In this document: positions 1-6,223 of the stretch, piece after piece | Layout: each line of letters starts with the position of its first letter | Position numbering within the stretch: position 1 is the first letter of the stretch | NCBI GenBank assembly: GCA_016763715.1 | Contig: JAESTG010000168.1 | Coordinates: 1 to 7,189, forward strand | Source of the DNA: Flavobacteriaceae bacterium | GTDB lineage: Bacteria > Bacteroidota > Bacteroidia > Flavobacteriales > Flavobacteriaceae | Direction of reading: 5' to 3' | Length of the DNA: 7,189 bases | Translations under genes and position numbers: made by a program | Notes under the pieces: model-generated | What the model saw: only the letters and a program-made list of their open reading frames with translations | What the model was told of the DNA's origin: nothing | Databases searched by the model: none

Positions 1-1248
1 AATTTTGTCAATGGTATTACGTATGTGCAAGTGGCAGATAGTCAACAAGCTTTGGCATTTATGGCTACCAACTTTTATGAGAACCCTTCAGAAAATTTGA
101 AGTTGGTTGGAATTACTGGAACCAATGGAAAGACTACGGTTTCTAGTCTGTTATATCAACTTTTCAAGGATATGGGATATGTGGTTGGTCTAATTTCTAC
201 TATCAAAATTATGGTTGGTGATACTGAATATACAACCACTCATACCACACCAGATAGTTTGACAATCAATAGGTATTTACAAGAAATGGTGGATGCTGGT
301 GTTGAATTCTGTTTTATGGAAGTGAGCTCGCACGGAATTCATCAAAAGCGTACAGAAGGGCTTCGGTTTGTGGGTGGCGTATTTACAAACCTTTCTCACG
401 ATCATTTGGATTATCACAAGGACTTCAAGGAATATCGTGATGTCAAGAAATTGTTTTTTGATCAGCTTCCAAAACAAGCTTTTGCACTTGTAAATATTGA
501 TGACAAGAATGGTCCAGTGATGCTTCAGAATACTTCAGCAAAAAAGTATACGTACGCTCTAAAAACCTTGGCCGATTATAAAGCTCAAATTTTAGAAAAT
601 CAATTTAGTGGTTTGCTTCTGAAAATAAACAACGACGAATTGTGGGTGAAACTTATTGGAAGTTTCAATGCATACAATCTGTTGTCTATTTATGCCACGG
701 CTCAATTACTTGGTCTGGAGTCTATTGAAATATTACGGCATATGAGTTTATTGGAAAGTGTGGACGGTCGCTTTCAATACAACGTTACGCCTAAGAACAT
801 TACTGCTATAATTGATTATGCTCATACACCAGATGCATTGAAGAATGTCTTGGAAACTATCAATACCATTCGTACTGGAAATGAAGAGTTAATTACTGTA
901 GTAGGATGTGGAGGAGATCGTGATGTTGAAAAAAGGCCTAAAATGGGACAAATAGCCGCTCAGCTTAGTACCAAGGTAATTTTTACAAGTGACAACCCAC
1001 GTTCGGAGAATCCAGATACCATTATCGAACAAATTGAAGGTGGAGTTCCTGCAGAGCACTTTAAAAGAACATTGTCCATAACCAATAGAAAACAAGCAAT
1101 AAAAAGAGCGTGTCAGATGGCAGAGGATGGTGATATTATTTTGATTGCTGGAAAAGGACATGAGACATATCAGGAAGTAAATGGAGAAAGAAAAGATTTT
1201 GATGATTATAAAATTGTAAACGAACTACTAACAGCCCTAAATAAATAA
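1..1248 (+). CDS. murE: UDP-N-acetylmuramoyl-L-alanyl-D-glutamate--meso-diaminopimelate ligase, 5'-truncated by window edge
   Basis: Cytoplasmic ATP-dependent ligase that adds the third stem-peptide residue to UDP-MurNAc-L-Ala-D-Glu. The frame is open from base 1 and gives 415 visible residues; roughly 70 N-terminal residues (the UDP-binding domain) lie outside the window. The GTG at 25 is internal, because the frame reads on upstream of it. In visible numbering: P-loop GTNGKTT at 40-46, EVSSHG at 107-112, [10 protein letters not shown] at 130-139, and Lys149 in the position of the carbamoylated lysine of the family. The C-terminal domain has GCGGDRD at 302-308, DNPR at 331-334 and GKGHE at 384-388. 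DNPR is the recognised signature of meso-DAP-adding rather than lysine-adding MurE, so the product assignment includes the substrate. The TAA at 1246-1248 is followed by mraY after one base, which implies co-transcription and probably translational coupling. No frameshift or missing motif is seen. Confidence 0.97.
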   Translation, partial: NFVNGITYVQVADSQQALAFMATNFYENPSENLKLVGITGTNGKTTVSSLLYQLFKDMGYVVGLISTIKIMVGDTEYTTTHTTPDSLTINRYLQEMVDAGVEFCFMEVSSHGIHQKRTEGLRFVGGVFTNLSHDHLDYHKDFKEYRDVKKLFFDQLPKQAFALVNIDDKNGPVMLQNTSAKKYTYALKTLADYKAQILENQFSGLLLKINNDELWVKLIGSFNAYNLLSIYATAQLLGLESIEILRHMSLLESVDGRFQYNVTPKNITAIIDYAHTPDALKNVLETINTIRTGNEELITVVGCGGDRDVEKRPKMGQIAAQLSTKVIFTSDNPRSENPDTIIEQIEGGVPAEHFKRTLSITNRKQAIKRACQMAEDGDIILIAGKGHETYQEVNGERKDFDDYKIVNELLTALNK

Positions 1249-1249
1249 T

Positions 1250-2482
1250 ATGCTCTACTATTTGTTTGATTTTCTTGATAGAACTTATGATGTACCTGGA
1301 GCAGGTTTGTTTCAATTTATAACCTTTCGAGCTGCTATGGCTGCGATTTTTTCACTTTTAATCGCGACAGTTTGGGGAAAGAAGATTATTAGGTTTTTGC
1401 AACGAAAGCAGATGGGAGAGACCATTCGTGATTTGGGTTTGGAAGGACAAGTGGAAAAGGCTGGAACACCAACTATGGGTGGGATTATAATCATTTTGGC
1501 AACATTGGTTCCAGTACTCTTATTTGCCAAATTGGACAATATTTATGTCATTATGCTTGTGGTCACGACTCTTTGGATGGGAGCTATCGGGTTTTTAGAT
1601 GACTATCTCAAGAAGTTTAAAAATGATAAAGCTGGGCTTCCAGGAAAGTTCAAAGTAATAGGGCAAGTTGGCTTAGGAATTATTGTAGGTCTTACGATGT
1701 TTTTTCATCCAGATATTACGGTAAAGACTGAGAAGGTAGATTCAGTAACTGGTCAAGAAATAGTCACTGTGGAAGGGGGGAAAGTATTTAATGATGCTGA
1801 AAAGACTTTGCTTACTACCATGCCGTTTGTGAGTGGAAATGAAATCAATTATGAAAAACTTATCACTTGGATTGATGAGGACTATAAAAAATATGCTTGG
1901 CTCATTTTTATTCCTATTGTAATTTTTATTATCACGGCAGTGTCTAATGGGGCTAATCTAACTGATGGTATTGATGGTTTGGCAGCTGGTACATCGGCAA
2001 TTATTGCTGTTACTCTGGCGTTGTTTGCATGGGTTTCGGGGAACGTAATTTTTTCAGATTATCTCAATATCATGTATCTCCCAAACATGGGTGAACTCAC
2101 CATTTTTATTATGGCTTTTGTGGGAGCTCTCATCGGGTTCTTGTGGTATAACGCCTATCCTGCTCAAGTTTTTATGGGAGATACAGGGAGTTTAACTATT
2201 GGTGGAATTATTGCGGTGATTGCCATTGCAATTAGAAAGGAATGGCTCATCCCAATTCTTTGTGGAATTTTCTTAATGGAAAATTTATCGGTTGTGTTGC
2301 AAGTAGGTTGGTTTAAGTATACCCGAAAGAAATTTGGTGAGGGTAGGAGAATTTTTAAAATGTCTCCGCTGCATCATCATTATCAGAAGGGTGGGTTTCA
2401 CGAAAGTAAGATTGTGACTCGATTTTGGATTGTAGGAATATTTCTGGCGGTTCTAACGATTATCACATTGAAGATTAGATAA
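1250..2482 (+). CDS. mraY: Phospho-N-acetylmuramoyl-pentapeptide-transferase (lipid I synthase)
   Basis: Integral membrane enzyme that transfers phospho-MurNAc-pentapeptide from UDP to undecaprenyl phosphate, making lipid I. The 410 residues are mostly hydrophobic helices. Family motifs are intact: the Asp pair in FLDDY at 115-119, [12 protein letters not shown] at 233-244, FMGDTGSL at 308-315 with Asp311, and the HHHY cluster at 375-378. The C-terminal end (RFWIVG near 391, ending TLKIR) matches the normal MraY terminus, so the gene is complete. The ATG at 1250 lies one base after the murE stop. It has an A/T-rich leader and no Shine-Dalgarno motif, as expected in Bacteroidota. The protein is about 50 residues longer than E. 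coli MraY (360). The excess sits at about residues 152-215, in a polar loop that should face the periplasm. This enlarged form is, as I recall, common in Bacteroidota. No murF separates it from murE. Confidence 0.98.
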   Translation: MLYYLFDFLDRTYDVPGAGLFQFITFRAAMAAIFSLLIATVWGKKIIRFLQRKQMGETIRDLGLEGQVEKAGTPTMGGIIIILATLVPVLLFAKLDNIYVIMLVVTTLWMGAIGFLDDYLKKFKNDKAGLPGKFKVIGQVGLGIIVGLTMFFHPDITVKTEKVDSVTGQEIVTVEGGKVFNDAEKTLLTTMPFVSGNEINYEKLITWIDEDYKKYAWLIFIPIVIFIITAVSNGANLTDGIDGLAAGTSAIIAVTLALFAWVSGNVIFSDYLNIMYLPNMGELTIFIMAFVGALIGFLWYNAYPAQVFMGDTGSLTIGGIIAVIAIAIRKEWLIPILCGIFLMENLSVVLQVGWFKYTRKKFGEGRRIFKMSPLHHHYQKGGFHESKIVTRFWIVGIFLAVLTIITLKIR

Positions 2483-2487
2483 GGTAA

Positions 2488-2511
2488 TGAAGTGTAAGAG
2501 TATTCACTTCA
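2488..2511 (+). other. Small inverted repeat (hairpin) in the mraY-murD spacer
   Basis: TGAAGTG at 2488-2494 pairs perfectly with CACTTCA at 2505-2511 across a 10-nt loop, giving a 7-bp stem. It fills most of the 39-nt gap between mraY and murD and ends 10 nt before the murD ATG. It is followed by an A-run (2511-2516), not a T-run, so it is not a canonical intrinsic terminator on the + strand. It could mark an RNA processing or stability point, affect access to the murD start, or be chance. The pairing is seen; any role is inference. Confidence 0.4.
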
Positions 2512-2521
2512 AAAAAGATAA

Positions 2522-3859
2522 ATGAGTAAAAGGCTAGTCATACTAGGAGGAGGAGAGAGTCGAGTTGGTGCTGCGCTACTTGGGAAAAAGGAAGATTGGC
2601 AAGTGTTTTTATCCGATTTCGGTAGGATAGCTGAAAAACATAAACAAGTTCTTATACATAATGAGATTGATTGGGAAGAAGGGATGCATTCGGAGGAGAA
2701 GATTTTTACTGCCGATGTCGTAATGAAAAGCCCAGGAATTCCAGATTCTGCTTCGATAGTGGTGAAATTGAGAGCCAAAGGTATTTCGGTGATTTCTGAA
2801 ATTGAATTTGCCGCTCCTTATACGGATGCCAAGATTGTTGGTATAACGGGCAGTAATGGAAAGACTACAACAGCGTCGCTAACGAATTTTATATTGAAAG
2901 AAGGCGAATTGAACGTTGGTTTGGGAGGAAACATCGGAAAAAGCTTTGCAGCCTTGGTTTCCGAAGAAAACTATGAGAATTACGTGTTGGAACTCAGTAG
3001 TTTTCAGTTGGATGGAATAGAGAAGTTTGCACCTCATATAGCTGTGCTTACCAATTTAAGTCCAGATCATTTGGATCGATATGACTATCAATATGAAAAG
3101 TACATCGCATCTAAGTTCAGAATAACAAAAAACCAGACGGCAGATGATTTTTTCATTTACGACTATGACGATGAAGTTATTAAAGAGTGGTTATTGAACC
3201 ACCCAATCAAAGCTCAAAAATTACCCTTTTCGTTGCTCCATGAGCTTTCAGAAGGGGCTTTTATAAAAAATAAAAATATAATAATAATAATAAGTAACAA
3301 ACAAATCACTATGCCAATCGCTTCACTAGGATTAAAAGGACAACATAATACTAAAAATGCAATGGCAGCCTCTATGGCAGCTACTCTTTTAGGTATTCGA
3401 AAAGAAACTATTCGTCAATCTTTGGAAAATTTTCAAGGAGTGGAACATCGTCTGGAGGATGTACTTAAAATAAATAATGTGAAGTATGTTGACGACTCCA
3501 AGGCTACCAATGTTAATGCGTCTTTTTATGCATTGGATAGCATGCAGGCACCAACCGTTTGGATTGTTGGAGGGGTAGACAAAGGAAATGATTATAGTGA
3601 ATTACTTCCATTGGTCAATGAAAAGGTAAAGGCTATTATCTGTTTAGGGTTTTCGAATGAGAAGATCATAGACACTTTTGGAAATATTGTAGATATAATG
3701 GTTGAAGCGCATTCTATGAAAGATGCCGTACAAGTGGCCTATCGTTTGACTAAACGTGGTGATAATGTTTTATTGTCTCCTGCATGTGCAAGTTTCGATT
3801 TATTTGAAAACTATGAAGACAGAGGGAGACAGTTTAAAGAGGCTGTTCGAAATCTATAA
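2522..3859 (+). CDS. murD: UDP-N-acetylmuramoyl-L-alanine--D-glutamate ligase
   Basis: Cytoplasmic ATP-dependent ligase that adds D-Glu to UDP-MurNAc-L-Ala. The 445 residues are close to the E. coli length (438), and all three domains are present. The N-terminal Rossmann-like UDP-binding domain opens with RLVILGGGES at 4-13. The central ATPase domain has P-loop GSNGKTT at 110-116, ELSSFQL at 157-163, NLSPDHLDRY at 178-187 and Lys198 in the carbamoyl-lysine position. It closes with GQHNTKNA at 273-280. The C-terminal domain has DDSKATN at 324-330 and the MurD-typical SPACASFDLFENYEDRG at 419-435. The ATG at 2522 follows an A-rich leader (A-run 2511-2516) without a Shine-Dalgarno motif and lies immediately upstream of the first beta strand. 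Two oddities: Arg14 where related proteins usually have Gly, and a run of five ATA isoleucine codons at residues 253-257. Neither breaks a catalytic motif. Confidence 0.98.
   Translation: MSKRLVILGGGESRVGAALLGKKEDWQVFLSDFGRIAEKHKQVLIHNEIDWEEGMHSEEKIFTADVVMKSPGIPDSASIVVKLRAKGISVISEIEFAAPYTDAKIVGITGSNGKTTTASLTNFILKEGELNVGLGGNIGKSFAALVSEENYENYVLELSSFQLDGIEKFAPHIAVLTNLSPDHLDRYDYQYEKYIASKFRITKNQTADDFFIYDYDDEVIKEWLLNHPIKAQKLPFSLLHELSEGAFIKNKNIIIIISNKQITMPIASLGLKGQHNTKNAMAASMAATLLGIRKETIRQSLENFQGVEHRLEDVLKINNVKYVDDSKATNVNASFYALDSMQAPTVWIVGGVDKGNDYSELLPLVNEKVKAIICLGFSNEKIIDTFGNIVDIMVEAHSMKDAVQVAYRLTKRGDNVLLSPACASFDLFENYEDRGRQFKEAVRNL
3278..3292 (+). repeat. (ATA)5 trinucleotide repeat inside murD
   Basis: Five consecutive in-frame ATA codons encode Ile253-257 of MurD, in a very A/T-rich stretch (about 3261-3296) of the central domain. 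ATA is read by the lysidine-modified tRNA-Ile(CAU) in bacteria. Slippage here would add or remove whole isoleucines rather than shift the frame. The flanking protein sequence (AFIKNK before, SNKQITMP after) looks like a variable surface strand and loop, so this is probably lineage-specific low-complexity sequence. Confidence 0.85.
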
Positions 3860-3880
3860 TTTAAATTTTAAAGTAACGCA

Positions 3881-5074
3881 ATGAGGAAAGTATTTAGCAA
3901 CTTAAAAGGAGATAAAGCCATATGGGCTGTGGTCGCCTTGTTGGCGCTATTTTCCTTTTTGCCAGTATATAGTGCGAGTAGTAATCTTGCGTATCTCTAT
4001 AATGATGGAAGTACACTACCATTTCTGTTGAAACATTTCGCGCACCTTCTTTTAGGCTTTGCTATTTTATATGGAGTTCATAGAATTCCGTATTTCTATT
4101 TTAGAGGGCTCTCAATCATTGCCATGCCGGTGGTGATTATTTTGCTGCTTATCACTTTAAGTCAAGGGGTGACTATAGAAGGGGCCAATGCGAGTAGATG
4201 GATACGAGTGCCTTTTGTTGGTGTGACTTTTCAGACTTCTACTTTGGCAGCCGTGGTATTAATGGCCTATGTTGCTCGTTATTTATCACGAATTAAGGAT
4301 GTGAATGTCACTTTCAAAGAAACGCTGTTACCACTATGGTTGCCAGTATTCTTGGTATTAGGTTTGATACTTCCAGCGAATTTTTCTACGGCAGCAATTA
4401 TTTTTACAATGGTAGTGGTCTTGGTATTTATTGGGGGATATCCTTTACGTTATTTGGTGATTATCTTCGGGATGGGGCTTTTGGGCGTATTCCTATTTAT
4501 CGGGTTTGCAAAGGTGTCAAATATTAACTCTCTCACTGTTAAAGTGAATACTTGGGAAAATAGAATTACAAATTATATTGATGGTGAAGATACCGAAGCC
4601 GATTACCAAATTGAAAAGGCCAAAATTGCAATTGCCTCTGGTGGTATAACTGGTTTAGGTCCAGGTAAAAGTGTTCAAAAGAATTTTTTACCACAGTCGT
4701 CATCCGATTTTATTTATGCAATTATTGTTGAGGAGTTTGGAATGATTGGCGCTATATTTTTATTGCTCATGTATTTGCTATTGCTTTTTCGGTTGGTAAT
4801 TGTGGTGTATAAATGCACCACCTTTTTTGGAAAGCTACTTGTAGTTGGAATTGGTCTTCCAATTATTTTTCAAGCACTCATTAATATGGCTGTTGCGGTA
4901 GAATTGTTCCCTGTAACAGGACAAACATTGCCTTTAATTAGTAGTGGAGGAACCTCCATTTGGATGACTTGCTTAGCGTTGGGAATGATCTTAAGTGTTA
5001 GTGCTAAACGAGAAGTAGAATTGGCAGAAGATAAAGAAGAGAATCCATTGGATATATTAAGTCAAACGATTTAA
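3881..5074 (+). CDS. ftsW: Septal peptidoglycan polymerase FtsW (SEDS family)
   Basis: Multi-pass inner-membrane glycosyltransferase that polymerises lipid II at the division site, normally together with the PBP FtsI. The 397 residues include about ten hydrophobic segments. SEDS landmarks: GANASRWIRVP at 101-111; the extracytoplasmic stretch ending LPQSSSDFIYAIIVEEFGMIG (270-290), in which Asp276 matches the essential Asp of FtsW/RodA; and VTGQTLPLISSGGTS at 345-359, matching the conserved loop near the C-terminus. Placement between murD and murG in a dcw cluster supports FtsW over RodA. The ATG at 3881 lies 21 nt after the murD stop and is the only sensible start for the N-terminal helix. 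A charged cytoplasmic tail (about 376-397) follows the last helix. Oddity: the usual FQPSE after the RW motif reads FQTST here (117-121). The TAA at 5072-5074 is in the same frame as murG. Confidence 0.97.
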   Translation: MRKVFSNLKGDKAIWAVVALLALFSFLPVYSASSNLAYLYNDGSTLPFLLKHFAHLLLGFAILYGVHRIPYFYFRGLSIIAMPVVIILLLITLSQGVTIEGANASRWIRVPFVGVTFQTSTLAAVVLMAYVARYLSRIKDVNVTFKETLLPLWLPVFLVLGLILPANFSTAAIIFTMVVVLVFIGGYPLRYLVIIFGMGLLGVFLFIGFAKVSNINSLTVKVNTWENRITNYIDGEDTEADYQIEKAKIAIASGGITGLGPGKSVQKNFLPQSSSDFIYAIIVEEFGMIGAIFLLLMYLLLLFRLVIVVYKCTTFFGKLLVVGIGLPIIFQALINMAVAVELFPVTGQTLPLISSGGTSIWMTCLALGMILSVSAKREVELAEDKEENPLDILSQTI

Positions 5075-5088
5075 AATACATATGTATT
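5075..5088. repeat. 14-nt perfect palindrome directly after the ftsW stop
   Basis: AATACATATGTATT is its own reverse complement, begins at the base after the ftsW TAA, and is followed by a second short palindrome TTAATTAA (5087-5094). With no loop it would make a poor RNA hairpin, so a protein-binding site or chance in AT-rich DNA are the simpler readings. It contains the only ATG between ftsW and the murG motifs (5082-5084), but that frame stops two codons later. Function unknown. Confidence 0.5.
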
Positions 5089-5110
5089 AATTAATTCAGA
5101 AAAAAAAGTT

Positions 5111-6214
5111 ATCAAAACAAAGGAGTCAACATATAAGTTTATCATTTCGGGAGGAGGGACTGGCGGTCATATTTATCCTGCGATTGCGATTGCCAACGAG
5201 TTGAAGTTGCGTTACCCAGACGCTGAGTTTCTTTTTGTTGGCGCCAAGGATCGTATGGAAATGGAGAAGGTGCCACAGGAAGGATATGCTATTGAAGGTT
5301 TATGGATTTCTGGACTACAACGAAGTTTAAATATTAAAAACCTGATGTTTCCTTTTAAATTGGTGTCGAGTTTATGGAAGGCGAAACGAATTTTAAAGCG
5401 CTTTAAACCTAATGTGGCAATTGGTACAGGCGGTTATGGAAGTGCTCCGTTATTAAGAGTTGCTTCAAATAGAAAGGTGCCTTGCTTAATTCAGGAACAA
5501 AATAGTCATGCGGGTATTACCAATAAATGGTTGAGCAATAAAGTACAACGCATTTGCACAGCTTATGATGGCATGGAGGCTTTTTTCCCGGCTAAAAAGA
5601 TACTGCTCACGGGTAACCCCGTACGGCAAGATTTACTAGATATTTCTAATAAAAAACTAGAGGCTCAGGCTTTTTTTAATCTGAAAAAAGATAAGAAAAC
5701 GCTCTTAGTACTAGGGGGTAGTCTAGGAGCTAGGAAGATCAATGAACTGATAGATGGAGCTTTGAATTTTTTTGATAATGAAGAGGTACAAGTAATATGG
5801 CAATGTGGAAAATACTACCATGAAAGTTACAAGGATAAGGCTACCGAAAATGTACAAGTACATGCCTTTTTAAACCGAATGGATTTGGCATATGCCGCAG
5901 CCGATGTGATTATATCACGAGCGGGGGCATTATCTGTATCTGAATTATGTTTGGTTGGAAAACCAGTTATTTTTATTCCATCGCCTAACGTGGCAGCAGA
6001 TCATCAAACTAAGAACGCTCTAGCTATTTCAGAAAAGAATGCGGCTATTCTTTTAAAGGAAAGTGATGCCGATCAAAATTTTGAGATAGTTTTAGAAGGC
6101 TTGCTTCATGATGAGGCCATGCGGGAACGATTATCGGAGAACATAAAAAAACTTGCCAAACCAAATGCAACCAAGGATATCGTGGCAGAGATTGAGAAAT
6201 TATTAATACCATAA
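5111..6214 (+). CDS. murG: UDP-GlcNAc:lipid I N-acetylglucosaminyltransferase (lipid II synthase); start codon non-canonical or uncertain
   Basis: Peripheral membrane GT28 enzyme on the cytoplasmic face that converts lipid I to lipid II. Numbered from ATC 5111 (367 residues), the motifs are GGGTGGH at 14-20, GTGGYGS at 105-111, [12 protein letters not shown] at 128-139, GNPVRQ at 168-173, [10 protein letters not shown] at 202-211, [11 protein letters not shown] at 269-279 and DHQTKNA at 297-303. All fit MurG, and both Rossmann domains are complete. The start is the problem: between the ftsW stop and the GGGTGGH loop the frame holds no ATG, GTG or TTG. The first canonical candidate, TTG at 5201, would delete the lipid-acceptor loop and cannot be right. 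ATC at 5111 is preferred because it follows an A-run (5100-5107) like the murD leader and gives a usual family length. ATT at 5090 or 5144 and ATC at 5141 are alternatives. An AGGAG at 5121-5125 has no suitable in-frame start just downstream. Identity is sure; the 5' end is not. Confidence 0.93.
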   Translation: MKTKESTYKFIISGGGTGGHIYPAIAIANELKLRYPDAEFLFVGAKDRMEMEKVPQEGYAIEGLWISGLQRSLNIKNLMFPFKLVSSLWKAKRILKRFKPNVAIGTGGYGSAPLLRVASNRKVPCLIQEQNSHAGITNKWLSNKVQRICTAYDGMEAFFPAKKILLTGNPVRQDLLDISNKKLEAQAFFNLKKDKKTLLVLGGSLGARKINELIDGALNFFDNEEVQVIWQCGKYYHESYKDKATENVQVHAFLNRMDLAYAAADVIISRAGALSVSELCLVGKPVIFIPSPNVAADHQTKNALAISEKNAAILLKESDADQNFEIVLEGLLHDEAMRERLSENIKKLAKPNATKDIVAEIEKLLIP

Positions 6215-6223
6215 AATAAGATA

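Noticed and set aside
25..27. GTG at 25 as the murE start
   Set aside because: The frame is open to base 1, and the MurE N-terminal UDP-binding domain is missing, so the true start is outside the window.
277..477. Antisense open frame of 66 codons inside murE
   Set aside because: It lies opposite conserved MurE motifs, has no recognisable protein features and is a by-product of codon use on the coding strand.
889..1161. Antisense open frame of 90 codons inside murE
   Set aside because: It lies opposite the GCGGDRD, DNPR and GKGHE motifs of murE, with no family resemblance and no leader.
1312..1539. Antisense open frame of 75 codons inside mraY
   Set aside because: A shadow of a conserved membrane-protein gene; nothing supports translation.
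2483..2521. Intrinsic terminator between mraY and murD
   Set aside because: The hairpin is followed by A residues rather than a T-run, and the same-strand genes continue closely spaced.
2509..2778. Antisense open frame of 89 codons across the murD start
   Set aside because: Its sequence mirrors the MurD N-terminal domain and shows no motif of its own.
4336..4527. Forward 63-codon frame within ftsW
   Set aside because: Out of frame with a clear FtsW, fully nested, and without recognisable features.
5082..5090. ATG at 5082 as the murG start
   Set aside because: It is in a different frame and meets TAA after one further codon.
5121..5125. AGGAG as a Shine-Dalgarno site for murG
   Set aside because: The only ATA at the right distance (5131) is out of frame and followed at once by TAA; in-frame ATC 5141 and ATT 5144 are too far away, and Bacteroidota rarely rely on this motif.
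5201..5203. TTG at 5201 as the murG start
   Set aside because: It would remove the GGGTGGH loop and first beta strand encoded at about 5138-5170, which are conserved in MurG and plainly present upstream in the same frame.
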